This document shows, piece after piece, positions 1 to 7,082 of a stretch of 12,230 nt of DNA. The translations under genes were made by a program, and so were the position numbers. Below the pieces are notes generated by a model. That model made no database searches. It was not told the origin of the DNA and saw nothing but the letters and a program-made list of their open reading frames with translations. The stretch's first letter is position 1; each line of letters starts with the position of its first letter. Location: positions 1 through 12,230 of the forward strand of contig CAQUWW010000011.1 of NCBI GenBank assembly GCA_948896875.1, in the 5' to 3' direction. The DNA is from an uncultured Acetatifactor sp. (GTDB taxonomy: Bacteria; Bacillota; Clostridia; Lachnospirales; Lachnospiraceae).

Positions 1-536
1 CGGAGGACTCTTTAGCCGGAACCATGAATGGAAACTATGATGCCAGAGAAAGGTTCGACTGGCTGGACAGAGCACTGCGGAACCGATTGGCTGAGCCGGG
101 AAAACTGGCGGATAAAATTCAGTTCATGGAACAGCTGCTTATGAGAAAGCTGGAGACTGCAAGACGTAAAGAAGCGGTAGACAGGACTATAAATACTATT
201 CTTTCCCATTATGGCACATTGGAGATAAGCGGTTTGGCAAAGGAGAATTATGTCGGCGTCCGACAGCTGGAACGGCTTTTTCAGGAATATATCGGAATAA
301 CGCCGAAGAAGCTGAGCAATCTGGTGCGCTATCAGTTTTTGTGGAACGATGTTGTAAGACAATGCAATTTTGATATTCAGAATGCAGTTTACCAGTATGG
401 ATTTACCGATGTCGCACATCTGATGCGGGAATTCAGGCGATATCATACGATGAACATTCGTGCCGCCAGGAAGGCGGCCTTCCAGTTTCTTCCGGAACAG
501 TCGGTTCCAATGTCGGAAATATACAAGATTTTCTGA
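1..536 (+). CDS. AraC-family transcriptional regulator, C-terminal part (5' end outside window)
   Basis: A DNA-binding transcription regulator; its effector is unknown. The reading frame stays open to the window edge (codons from base 3), so the ATG at 24 is probably internal and the N-terminal sensing domain is missing. Numbering from that ATG, residues about 14-50 form a charged helical linker. Residues about 66-90 form the first helix-turn-helix (ISGLAKENYVGVRQLERLF). Residues about 112-140 form the second, with the AraC-typical pattern AVYQYGFTDVAHLMREFRRY. The linker-plus-double-HTH arrangement resembles AraC proteins whose N-terminal domain is the DUF6597 type, but this is from memory. 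The stop is at 534-536. A VOC-fold protein follows 101 bases downstream on the same strand and is a plausible target or partner gene. Confidence 0.88.
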   Translation, partial: EDSLAGTMNGNYDARERFDWLDRALRNRLAEPGKLADKIQFMEQLLMRKLETARRKEAVDRTINTILSHYGTLEISGLAKENYVGVRQLERLFQEYIGITPKKLSNLVRYQFLWNDVVRQCNFDIQNAVYQYGFTDVAHLMREFRRYHTMNIRAARKAAFQFLPEQSVPMSEIYKIF

Positions 537-558
537 GAGAAATTCTGTAAAATAGGTA

Positions 559-593
559 CAGTTCGGCAGCGGAGAAATGGCATGCCGGAACTG
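559..593 (+). other. Imperfect hairpin between the AraC and VOC genes
   Basis: CAGTTCGGC pairs with GCCGGAACTG across a 16-base loop, giving nine base pairs with one bulged G. No T run follows, so it is not a convincing terminator. It could be a leader or processing structure upstream of the VOC gene. Function unknown. Confidence 0.3.
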
Positions 594-637
594 CTGCGCA
601 GCCAATTACGGATTAAGAAGAAAGAGAGGAACCCAAC

Positions 638-1120
638 ATGAAATATTGTACAACACTGATCGCTGTGAGAAATATGGAGAAATCCCTGCAGTTTTACAAA
701 GATTTATTTCAGCAGGAAGTAACCCTTGATCTGGGATGGAACAAAGCTCTGAGCTGTGGTCTTGCACTGCAGGAGCACTTTGACCGACTGGCCGAATTTC
801 CTGCAGATACCATGCATTTTCGCTCCAATACCATGGAATTGTATTTTGAAACGGAAGACTTTGACGGATTTATGGCATTGCTGGATACCTTTCCGGAGGT
901 AGAGCGTCTCCATGAAGCACAGACATTTCCCTGGCTACAGAGAGGAATTCGCATCTATGACCCTGACGGACATCTGATTGAAGTGTCTGAGAGCATGTAT
1001 TCAGTTGTCTGCAAACTGTTTGAGAAGGGAAAAAGTGTGGAAGAGACCGCAGAGCTGATTCAACACCCGCTTTCCGTGGTGCAGACATGGTATGACGAAT
1101 TTATTCGTGACAGGAAATGA
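638..1120 (+). CDS. VOC (glyoxalase/bleomycin-resistance fold) protein with C-terminal HTH-like tail
   Basis: A 160-residue cytosolic protein of the vicinal-oxygen-chelate fold; substrate unknown. The N-terminal strand-helix (MKYCTTLIAVRNMEKSLQFYKDLF), the central LYFETED strand and the closing IYDPDGHLIEVSE motif (Glu115) are typical VOC elements. The first strand has Cys/Thr where glyoxalase I has its metal-binding His, so glyoxalase I activity is unlikely. Residues about 120-160 extend beyond the fold as a predicted helical segment (LFEKGKSVEETAELIQHPLS) that looks like a small helix-turn-helix. An AGAGGAA ribosome binding site lies at a suitable distance from the ATG at 638. The gene follows an AraC regulator on the same strand, which suggests regulated expression. 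Family assignment is firm; the specific activity is not. Confidence 0.85.
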   Translation: MKYCTTLIAVRNMEKSLQFYKDLFQQEVTLDLGWNKALSCGLALQEHFDRLAEFPADTMHFRSNTMELYFETEDFDGFMALLDTFPEVERLHEAQTFPWLQRGIRIYDPDGHLIEVSESMYSVVCKLFEKGKSVEETAELIQHPLSVVQTWYDEFIRDRK

Positions 1121-1329
1121 TATGATAATGGAATTGCTTTCTTGAGATTAAGAAATCCATGAATTCTGACTGGCATGAAGTCAGGAAATATGAAGTATTG
1201 GACAAGTCGAATCTGAAAGGGGAGGTGGGAGCTGGATTGCAAAAAGTATTGGTCTATGCTAAACTGATACGGAAAGTACTTCTATAAATTCCCTACAAAA
1301 AGTTGCATCATCAGACAGGAGGCCGGCAG

Positions 1330-2262
1330 ATGGACGAATATACTCTGGCGAAAAAACTGGAAGAAAGTATTAACCGGGTGTTTATCGGGAAGGCGGAGGC
1401 AGTGGAGAATCTGCTGATCTGCCTGTTTGCAGGAGGACATGTGCTGCTGGAGGATGTGCCCGGCGTTGGGAAGACCACTCTGGCCGCCACATTGGCCAGA
1501 AGCATGGAATGCCGTTTCGGCAGGATTCAGTTCACGCCGGATACCATGCCAGGGGATGTGGCGGGCGTATCCATCTACAATATGAAGACCAATGATTTCG
1601 AATATCGGGCCGGAGCGGTGATGAATCAGATTCTGCTGGCGGACGAGATCAACAGGACTTCCCCCAGGACCCAGGCCAGCCTGCTGGAAGCCATGGCGGA
1701 GGGCCAGGTGACTGTGGACGGAAAAGTCTATTCTCTGCCGGAACCCTTCATGGTGATTGCAACCCAGAATCCGGTGGAGTTCACGGGAACATATCCTCTG
1801 CCGGAGGCCCAGCTGGACCGTTTTATGATGCGGTTTTCCATAGGATATCCCGATAGAGAGCAGGAGATCAGAATGGCGGCACTGTTCCTGGAGGGTCAGA
1901 CTCCGGACAAAGTGGAGACGGTATGCAAGGCAGAAGATATTCTGGCGATAAGGGAAAAAGTCCGGGCGGTGACGGTGAAGGAAACCATGCTGGGATATAT
2001 GGAAGATATTGTGGCCCTGACCAGGACAGAGCCACGATTTGTGCTGGGAGCCAGTCCCAGGGCGGTACTGGCGCTTCTGCGGGCTTCTCAGGGAAAGGCC
2101 TTCCTCCAGGGGAGAGATTTCGTGAAGCCGGACGATGTGAAAGCTGTGGTGTCCCAGGTGCTTCTGCACAGGCTGAAACTTTCCTCCGAGGCCCGAATCC
2201 AGAAGGCTGACCCGGAGGCTGTTTTGAAGAGTCTGATTCTGAAAGTGAAGATACCGGTATGA
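1330..2262 (+). CDS. MoxR-family AAA+ ATPase
   Basis: A 310-residue cytosolic ATPase of the MoxR class, thought to act as a chaperone for vWA/DUF58-domain partners. Seen in sequence: Walker A around residues 41-50 (EDVPGVGKTT), Walker B (ILLADEINR), and sensor 1 followed by the family-typical ATQNPVEFTGTYPLPEAQLD stretch. The C-terminal lid contains GASPRAVLALLRASQ. Length is normal for the family. The frame also offers a TTG at 1303, but a perfect AGGAGG at 1317-1322 sits seven bases before the ATG at 1330, so I chose 1330. The stop overlaps the start of the DUF58 gene by four bases (ATGA), which points to translational coupling in a MoxR-DUF58-transglutaminase operon. No clear sigma-70 promoter was seen in the 1121-1329 gap. 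Confidence 0.93.
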   Translation: MDEYTLAKKLEESINRVFIGKAEAVENLLICLFAGGHVLLEDVPGVGKTTLAATLARSMECRFGRIQFTPDTMPGDVAGVSIYNMKTNDFEYRAGAVMNQILLADEINRTSPRTQASLLEAMAEGQVTVDGKVYSLPEPFMVIATQNPVEFTGTYPLPEAQLDRFMMRFSIGYPDREQEIRMAALFLEGQTPDKVETVCKAEDILAIREKVRAVTVKETMLGYMEDIVALTRTEPRFVLGASPRAVLALLRASQGKAFLQGRDFVKPDDVKAVVSQVLLHRLKLSSEARIQKADPEAVLKSLILKVKIPV

Positions 2263-3611
2263 AGATACGCAGATTACTTTTTGCAGCACTGTGGATATTG
2301 TCTGTGGTCGCCATCACCAACTTTGGCGGCGCGGTCAGTTACGGCTTTTTCTTCGGTATGACCATGATTCCTGTGATTTCTCTGATTTATATGGCCTGCG
2401 TCTATTTCCAGTTCAAAATATATCAGGAAATCGGCAGCAGAACCATGGTGTGCGGCCAGCCGGAATCCTACTTTTTCGTGTTGCAGAATGAAAGCTACTT
2501 TGCCTTTACCAGCGTCAGCGTGAGACTGTTCTCCGATTTTTCCAGTGTGGAGGAGCTTCCGGGAGATACGGAATATGAGCTGCTTCCGGGAGACAGATTT
2601 ACCTTTGAGACCCGGATTATGTGTAAATACCGGGGAGAGTACGAGGTGGGGGTGAAGGAAGTGCTCGTGACGGATTTCCTGCGGCTGTTTCGGGTGCGTT
2701 ATGCCAATCCCGGCACCATCAAGGCCCTGGTGAATCCCAAAGTGGTACGGTTGACGGAGCTGAAAAGTGTGGAGGATTTTCAGGCGCTTTTACAGAAGGA
2801 AACCCCGGCGGGGACGGAGCCGGATGTCCTGGTGCGGGATTATGTGGAGGGGGATTCCCTGAACCGCATTCACTGGAAGGCCACCGCCAGAGAAGGAAAG
2901 CTGAAGACCAGGACCAGAACCGGGGAGGAGAAGCAGGGAATCGGCATTTTCTGCGATATGACCCGGTATGATACAGACAGGAAGGCATACCTGCCGCTGG
3001 AAAATAAAATGCTGGAAACTCTGCTGGCGCTGGGCTTTTTCTTCGCCGGGAAGGAGATGCCCTTTTCCGCTTACTATGCGCAGAACCATGCGGGGAAAGC
3101 GGAGGCCCGCACAGGGAGTGCACAGGCCCACGCGGGGAAAGCGGAGGTCCCCACGGAGAATGCACAGGCCCTTACAGGGAAAGCGGAGGCCTACACTGGG
3201 AAAGCGGCTGACGCAGCACGCATTCCTCGGGGCGGGCAGGAGGGAAAGGCATTCTCCGGCTTGCCCGGACAGCCGGTCATGGTGAAGAACCAGGTGAGGG
3301 GGATGCGGGATTTTGACGCTTTCTATCAGGAGATTGCCGGGGTGGCTTTCAGGGAAAAAGAGGATGTCCATGCCCTTCTGGAGGAAATTGTGTCAGGGGG
3401 AGAACTGTGGTCCTGCCGGGCCGTTTTTTTCATTCTGCACAGGCTGGATGACAGAATCCTGGAAGTGCTGGAGCGACTGAACGGCGTGGGGATGGTGACG
3501 GTGGTTTATGTGGTTGCCGACGGGAACCAGGAAGCGTATCTGCGACAGAGCAATGAGAGAAGGAGGATTGTGGTGATTCCCATAGAAGCCGATCTGGAAG
3601 GGGTACTGTGA
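2259..3611 (+). CDS. DUF58 domain-containing membrane protein
   Basis: A 450-residue protein and the usual partner of MoxR ATPases. Residues about 5-50 form two hydrophobic membrane segments. They are followed by a beta-rich region and the DUF58 signature DYVEGDSLNRIHWKATARE (Asp194 to Trp206-Lys207 and on). The remaining C-terminal part should adopt the vWA-like fold, with the HRLDDRILEVLERL and GMVTVVYVVAD segments at its end. An insertion at residues 277-318 consists of three near-identical 14-residue repeats (described separately), which is not a normal DUF58 feature. The gene overlaps the upstream MoxR gene by four bases. Its TGA stop overlaps the ATG of the transglutaminase gene (TGATG), so all three are likely co-translated. 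The exact function of DUF58 proteins is not settled. Confidence 0.9.
   Translation: MKIRRLLFAALWILSVVAITNFGGAVSYGFFFGMTMIPVISLIYMACVYFQFKIYQEIGSRTMVCGQPESYFFVLQNESYFAFTSVSVRLFSDFSSVEELPGDTEYELLPGDRFTFETRIMCKYRGEYEVGVKEVLVTDFLRLFRVRYANPGTIKALVNPKVVRLTELKSVEDFQALLQKETPAGTEPDVLVRDYVEGDSLNRIHWKATAREGKLKTRTRTGEEKQGIGIFCDMTRYDTDRKAYLPLENKMLETLLALGFFFAGKEMPFSAYYAQNHAGKAEARTGSAQAHAGKAEVPTENAQALTGKAEAYTGKAADAARIPRGGQEGKAFSGLPGQPVMVKNQVRGMRDFDAFYQEIAGVAFREKEDVHALLEEIVSGGELWSCRAVFFILHRLDDRILEVLERLNGVGMVTVVYVVADGNQEAYLRQSNERRRIVVIPIEADLEGVL
3087..3212 (+). repeat. Three in-frame 42-bp repeats inside the DUF58 gene
   Basis: Units at 3087-3128, 3129-3170 and 3171-3212 encode HAGKAEARTGSAQA, HAGKAEVPTENAQA and LTGKAEAYTGKAAD. 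The core GGGAAAGCGGAGG is nearly unchanged, while the second half of each unit drifts. Each unit is a multiple of three, so the frame is kept. The encoded segment is Ala/Gly/Lys/Glu/Thr-rich, hydrophilic and probably a flexible loop. The likely origin is tandem duplication. Copy number may vary between strains. Confidence 0.85.
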
Positions 3612-5989
3612 TGAAGGAGAAGTTGCAATTTGACGCCGGGAAGGTGTACCGGGCGGTAAATATGGGTCTGCTGATGTGCATGGTCCTGTTGGGCAGAGAA
3701 CAGCTTCAGGGCGGCGAAGGGCTGGGAATCCGGATTCTGGCGGCAGTGCTGATATTCGGTATACTTGCCGGGATGATTTTCATGAAGACAAGGGGACGGC
3801 TTCTGTGTCTGGCGGCGGTGGGCGTCTGTCTGGGCACGGCGGTGGCTTTTGCGGGGAAGACGGAAAGCCTTGTTTTTTTGCGGTCCTTTTTCCCGTGGCT
3901 CATGGGAAAAGCTGTGGAATCCACGGAATGGGAGCTGGGATACGAACTGATTCTGGCGGCGGGGATTGCGGTGCTGTGTTTTCTGACGGCGCTTTTATTG
4001 GAACGGTTTCCGGCGCTGAAAATCGGACTTTCTGCTCTGCTTTTTGGGGGACTGCTGTACTGCCTTTTTACCCGGACAAGGGTACTGCGCCCGGCGGTGG
4101 CTTTCATCCTGGGTTACCTGCTGATGACTTATACGGAATGGACCCAGGGGCGCTGGGAGAAGGCGCGCAACAGGAGCCGGAAGGCGCATATGCTGTGGAT
4201 TCTGCCTTTTCTCCTGTTGTACACGGTGCTGACACTGTGTATGCCGGCGCCGGAGAAGCCTTATGAGTGGCGGCTGGTACGGACAGTCTATCATCAGCTC
4301 AGAGAGACATTTCGGACGTATACCCAGAGAATCCGGTGGGGAAACGATGAAGGATTTGGCATGGCTTTCAGCGGGTTCTCCGAGGATGGGGATGTGGGAG
4401 GAAATCTGCAGGAAGAGGCTAGAGAGGTGATGACCATCCGGACAGACAGCGGGCAGAAGGCCAATCTGTATCTGACAGGTAAGGTGTACGATACCTTTGA
4501 CGGCAGGCAGTGGGAGCAGCTACATCAAAGTGATGGGGAAAGCGTTTTCCTGGATACGGCGGAGACCCTGTGCGCGGTGCGGAAATATAACGCCAGTTAT
4601 CGGGGAGATTACCTGCATGAGTTGAATGTGGATATCCGTTACCGCTATTTTCACACCGGATTTGTCTTCGCCCCTGTAAAGGCATGGAAAATAGAGGGCG
4701 GCAGGAAATTTACCTATACATGCAATGACGGTACCCTGCTTTTGAAGCGGGGAGGCGGATATGGAACGGAATATACGGTGCGGTATTACAGGATGAATCT
4801 GGGACAGGAGGAGTTCTGGCGCTTTGTGGAGGACTGTTGGGCGGACGGGGAGAGCAGCCTGGAAGAAATGAACGAATCCATTTCGGATGAACTATGGACG
4901 AGAACCGGGCGGGACAAAAAGGTACCTGCGATTCCGCCTCAGGAGGTGGCAGAGTACCGGAAGGAAATGATCGAAAAATATCTGGGGGAAGTATCTCTTT
5001 CCCGGGAAGCGGCGGCATATGTGGCGGAGATAACCGGGGATGTACAGACGCCTCTGGAGCGGTTGAAGGCAATCGAAAAGGAACTGTCCGGCTGGACCTA
5101 TACGACGACGCCGGGTGAGCTGCCGGAAGAGGTGCGAGACCAGGAGAGCTTTCTGGATTATTTCCTGCTGGAGAGCCGTCAGGGATACTGTACTTATTTT
5201 GCCACTGCTTTCGTTCTGCTGGCCAGAGCGGAAGGGATTCCAGCCCGTTATGTGCAGGGGTATTGTGTGCCCACTCAGGGGACGGAGGAAATCAATGTAT
5301 ATTCCGATATGGCTCATGCCTGGCCGGAGATCTACATAGCGGGGGTGGGCTGGATTCCCTTTGAGCCCACGCCGGGATACGGGAGCCTGCGCTACACCTT
5401 CTGGAGGCTGAATCAGCCGGATGAGGATGCGGTGGAATCCGGAAATCAGCCCTATGTTGAGATACCGGAGTTCGGTGCGCCGGCCATGGAGGAAATGCCG
5501 GAGATACCGGAGACGGAAGAAAGCGCGGAGGATACGGATACGGAAGAGCCGGGATATCTGCGGCGGGTACTGCGAGTGGCTTTGCCGGTGATTTTGCTCC
5601 TGTGCGTCCTGTCAGTTCTGCTGGAAAATGCGCTGGGCAGATATCGTTACAGACGGATGAGCCCTGAGGAGAGATTCCGGGAGGAAATCCGCCGGAATCT
5701 GCGGATTCTGTCCCTGCTGGGGCTGGAGAGAGGACAGTGGGAGACGCTGCAGGAGCTGCGGGAACGGGGAACCGGGCGGCGGGACCTGACGGCGGACCGG
5801 GATATGGAGGAAGTGCTTCGGTTCATTGAGGACTATGAGGATGTGGTGTACGGCACTAGATGCGTGACAGAGGAGATGATCTGGGAAGCCGTTAAGAAGC
5901 GGCAGATACTGGTGGAGCTGCTGAGACGGGAGAGAAGATGGGGGTATTACTACTACAGGATGCGCATGGTGCTGATGAAATATCGATAG
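3611..5989 (+). CDS. Multi-pass membrane protein with transglutaminase-like cysteine protease domain
   Basis: A 792-residue TgpA/DUF3488-style protein, the third member of the MoxR-DUF58 operon. The N-terminal 210 residues contain about six or seven hydrophobic segments ending near LPFLLLYTVLTLCMP. A long extracytoplasmic region follows, with the transglutaminase core: Cys527 in GYCTYFATAF, His569 in AHAWPEIY, and Glu585 in WIPFEPTPG at the position usually held by the catalytic Asp. Then comes an acidic linker (EEMPEIPETEES), another membrane segment near residues 654-676 and a charged cytoplasmic tail. The frame could start at GTG 3608, but ATG 3611 is preceded by GGAAGGGG at suitable spacing and overlaps the previous stop as TGATG, so I chose it. 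The role is probably processing or cross-linking of envelope proteins; the substrate is unknown. Confidence 0.9.
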   Translation: MKEKLQFDAGKVYRAVNMGLLMCMVLLGREQLQGGEGLGIRILAAVLIFGILAGMIFMKTRGRLLCLAAVGVCLGTAVAFAGKTESLVFLRSFFPWLMGKAVESTEWELGYELILAAGIAVLCFLTALLLERFPALKIGLSALLFGGLLYCLFTRTRVLRPAVAFILGYLLMTYTEWTQGRWEKARNRSRKAHMLWILPFLLLYTVLTLCMPAPEKPYEWRLVRTVYHQLRETFRTYTQRIRWGNDEGFGMAFSGFSEDGDVGGNLQEEAREVMTIRTDSGQKANLYLTGKVYDTFDGRQWEQLHQSDGESVFLDTAETLCAVRKYNASYRGDYLHELNVDIRYRYFHTGFVFAPVKAWKIEGGRKFTYTCNDGTLLLKRGGGYGTEYTVRYYRMNLGQEEFWRFVEDCWADGESSLEEMNESISDELWTRTGRDKKVPAIPPQEVAEYRKEMIEKYLGEVSLSREAAAYVAEITGDVQTPLERLKAIEKELSGWTYTTTPGELPEEVRDQESFLDYFLLESRQGYCTYFATAFVLLARAEGIPARYVQGYCVPTQGTEEINVYSDMAHAWPEIYIAGVGWIPFEPTPGYGSLRYTFWRLNQPDEDAVESGNQPYVEIPEFGAPAMEEMPEIPETEESAEDTDTEEPGYLRRVLRVALPVILLLCVLSVLLENALGRYRYRRMSPEERFREEIRRNLRILSLLGLERGQWETLQELRERGTGRRDLTADRDMEEVLRFIEDYEDVVYGTRCVTEEMIWEAVKKRQILVELLRRERRWGYYYYRMRMVLMKYR

Positions 5990-5994
5990 GGGGA

Positions 5995-6032
5995 GGGCCG
6001 CTTTGCAGGGGAATCTGCGAGGCGGCCCTTTT
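5995..6032 (+). terminator. Rho-independent terminator of the MoxR operon
   Basis: GGGCCGC (5995-6001) pairs with GCGGCCC (6022-6028), with an additional GCA/TGC pairing inside, and is followed directly by TTTT. It starts six bases after the stop of the transglutaminase gene. Confidence 0.88.
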
Positions 6033-6066
6033 CGTTCATGAAATTACAAAAGGATAGGTACCAAAC

Positions 6067-6095
6067 AAAGACTCTCTGGTTAAGGAGAGTCTTTT
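6067..6095. terminator. Second hairpin, terminator-like
   Basis: AAAGACTCTC (6067-6076) and GAGAGTCTTT (6085-6094) form a perfect ten-base-pair stem with an eight-base loop. The T run (CTTTT) is on the plus strand; the minus-strand copy continues as a weaker CTTTGTTT. It may be a backup for the upstream terminator or may stop leftward transcripts. Confidence 0.6.
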
Positions 6096-6159
6096 AGAAA
6101 AAGCTGTGTGCCAATGCCCGCCCTGCAGGCTAGATCACGGTAACAGTATATGCAGATAT

Positions 6160-6247
6160 GGAAAAAGAGTTGCATAAAACAACTCTTTTTCTTAGAAAAG
6201 CCTTACAGCCAATGTCTCTTGCGAGATCAGATAACTTATTTGTCTAT
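6160..6247 (-). ncRNA. Candidate short RNA (about 90 nt)
   Basis: The minus-strand promoter at 6254-6281 would start a transcript near 6247 that runs left into the hairpin at 6161-6191. The predicted RNA contains a small stem UCUC-GCAA-GAGA with a GNRA-type tetraloop and ends with the long A/U stem. No ribosome binding site with a convincing ORF was seen in it. It is not recognised as a known RNA family. This is an inference from promoter plus terminator only. Confidence 0.27.
6161..6191. terminator. Bidirectional terminator-like hairpin
   Basis: GAAAAAGAGTTG (6161-6172) and CAACTCTTTTTC (6180-6191) form a perfect twelve-base-pair stem with a seven-base loop. Because the outer stem is an A run facing a T run, it ends in five U residues in either direction. 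It is well placed to end leftward transcripts from the minus-strand promoter at 6254-6281 and from the minus-strand gene at 6309-6599. Confidence 0.7.
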
Positions 6248-6253
6248 GCTTTA

Positions 6254-6281
6254 AGTATAGCATTTTTTACGGCAAGGTCAA
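6254..6281 (-). promoter_or_regulatory. Near-consensus sigma-70 promoter pointing left
   Basis: Read on the minus strand: TTGACC (-35, 6281-6276), a 16-base spacer and TATACT (-10, 6259-6254). It lies downstream of the minus-strand gene that ends at 6309 and no recognisable gene follows it, so it probably drives a non-coding or very short transcript. Confidence 0.55.
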
Positions 6282-6308
6282 CATAAAAATTGCAATTCCA
6301 AATGGCTT

Positions 6309-6599
6309 TTAGTGCTGAATTTCTTTTAATTCCGACATGAGTTTTATTTCGTCCTGCAATCCCAGTCTGTAAGCACTATATGCATACATTGCGCCATAAT
6401 GGTTGTTCGCAGAAATTGCATCATCAATAATGCGGATCTGCTTCTTTTTCAGCTTTAGCTTTTTCATTTTTTGGAACGCTATGTCTTGCTTTTTCAATGC
6501 CTTTTGACAGGCTTTGTCATTATGTAAGATACTGTCTGATTTGTTTTGCATTCTTAATGATACCAATATGTCCAGTAGTCTGTCAGTCTTCATCTTCAA
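6309..6599 (-). CDS. Small helical hypothetical protein
   Basis: A 96-residue, Lys-rich, mostly helical protein that I do not recognise with confidence. Seen in it: a basic middle (KKMKKLKLKKKQIRI-like composition) and a C-terminal AYSAYRLGLQDEIKLMSELKEI helix. From memory this layout is reminiscent of small DUF6809-type proteins in Firmicutes accessory regions, but I cannot verify that. The start is TTG at 6599 with AAAGGA five bases upstream, or ATG at 6593 (MKTDRLLD) with looser spacing. No signal peptide or membrane segment is visible. It is transcribed away from the XRE-type regulator at 6823, and the shared upstream region holds repeated operator-like sequences, so that regulator may control it. 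Toxin, antitoxin or element-maintenance roles are all unproven. Confidence 0.6.
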   Translation of the reverse strand: MKMKTDRLLDILVSLRMQNKSDSILHNDKACQKALKKQDIAFQKMKKLKLKKKQIRIIDDAISANNHYGAMYAYSAYRLGLQDEIKLMSELKEIQH

Positions 6600-6703
6600 A
6601 ATTTTCCTTTCTGAGCGGAAATTATCTTACTCTTTCCCATAAAATACATTTTCTTAACTGCATGTTTTTTCATCTGCGATATGTACATAGTTATATTTTT
6701 TGA

Positions 6704-6751
6704 TAAGTAATTTCCTATTGGTGAGAAATTATATATAAGTAATTACCTATA
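6704..6751. promoter_or_regulatory. Operator-like repeats between the divergent genes
   Basis: TAAGTAATTTCCTATT (6704-6719) recurs as TAAGTAATTACCTATA (6736-6751), 14 of 16 bases identical and offset by 32 bases, about three helical turns. Overlapping the first copy is a perfect inverted repeat, TAATTTC (6708-6714) and GAAATTA (6725-6731). A 14-base palindrome TATAATATATTATA (6748-6761) abuts the second copy. The XRE protein encoded just downstream is the obvious candidate to bind here. Confidence 0.55.
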
Positions 6752-6763
6752 ATATATTATAAC

Positions 6764-6792
6764 TGATTTTGCAAAAATAGAAAAGATATAAT
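6764..6792 (+). promoter_or_regulatory. Candidate promoter of the XRE-type gene
   Basis: TATAAT at 6787-6792 is a perfect -10 box. The best -35 at 17-base spacing is the weak TGATTT (6764-6769). A further TATAAT lies at 6748-6753 inside the palindrome. The weak -35 fits a promoter that is modulated by a bound regulator. Confidence 0.45.
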
Positions 6793-6822
6793 ATACATAA
6801 TATATGTGAGGAGGTGTCTGTC

Positions 6823-7044
6823 TTGAACGAAACCCGAGGCACTATCGAGATTCATTTGAAAAAATTGCTTGAAGAAGCAGGATTAAGCAAAAATAAGTTC
6901 TGTCAGAGAGCAGAATTGCAACGTTCACAACTTAACGGCTATCTCAACAATACGATTACCCGATTAGACATTGATGTCCTAGTAAGAATATGTGACACGT
7001 TGAACTGTTCAATTTCAGACCTGCTCGAATATAAACCCTGCTAA
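6823..7044 (+). CDS. Small XRE/Cro-type HTH regulator
   Basis: A 73-residue single-domain DNA-binding protein of the Cro/C1 (HTH_26-like) class. The helix-turn-helix spans about residues 20-42 (GLSKNKFCQRAELQRSQLNG), followed by LDIDVLVRICDTLNCSISDLLEY, the usual ending of this family. The frame also has GTG at 6814, but that codon overlaps the AGGAGG ribosome binding site (6809-6814). TTG at 6823, eight bases after it, is the logical start. There is no fused sensor or toxin domain. It stands alone, divergent from a small hypothetical gene, with operator-like repeats upstream, which suggests autoregulation. Its AT-rich codons match the accessory islet and not the flanking operons. Confidence 0.85.
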   Translation: MNETRGTIEIHLKKLLEEAGLSKNKFCQRAELQRSQLNGYLNNTITRLDIDVLVRICDTLNCSISDLLEYKPC

Positions 7045-7049
7045 AAGGA

Positions 7050-7082
7050 ACAATGCTCTATAAAGTCTATAAAGAGTATTGT
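7050..7082 (+). other. Hairpin with tandem 9-bp repeat after the XRE gene
   Basis: ACAATGCTCT (7050-7059) pairs with AGAGTATTGT (7073-7082) in ten base pairs including one G-U. The loop area contains TCTATAAAG twice in tandem (7057-7065 and 7066-7074). No U run follows, so termination would be weak. Confidence 0.35.

Noticed and set aside
12..605. Minus-strand open frame opposite the AraC gene
   Set aside because: The plus-strand AraC double HTH is clear; the opposite frame has no motif.
1121..1329. Short leader peptides and a promoter before the MoxR gene
   Set aside because: Only very short frames, and -10/-35 pairs at wrong spacing; nothing could be supported.
1282..2289. Long minus-strand open frame of 335 codons opposite the MoxR gene
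   Set aside because: Low-complexity, His/Gln/Arg-rich translation with no family motif. It lies exactly antisense to a well-supported ATPase gene and reflects codon bias.
3087..3212. CRISPR array
   Set aside because: The repeats are contiguous, in frame and coding, with no spacers between them.
6246..6268. Plus-strand terminator (ATGCT...AGCAT followed by T6)
   Set aside because: Stem of only five uninterrupted pairs, and no plus-strand gene upstream needs it. The sequence is better explained as the -10 region of the minus-strand promoter.
6497..6703. Plus-strand 68-codon frame across the start of the minus-strand small gene
   Set aside because: Cys/Phe/Ser-rich translation without a ribosome binding site; the opposite strand gives a better protein and a usable ribosome binding site.
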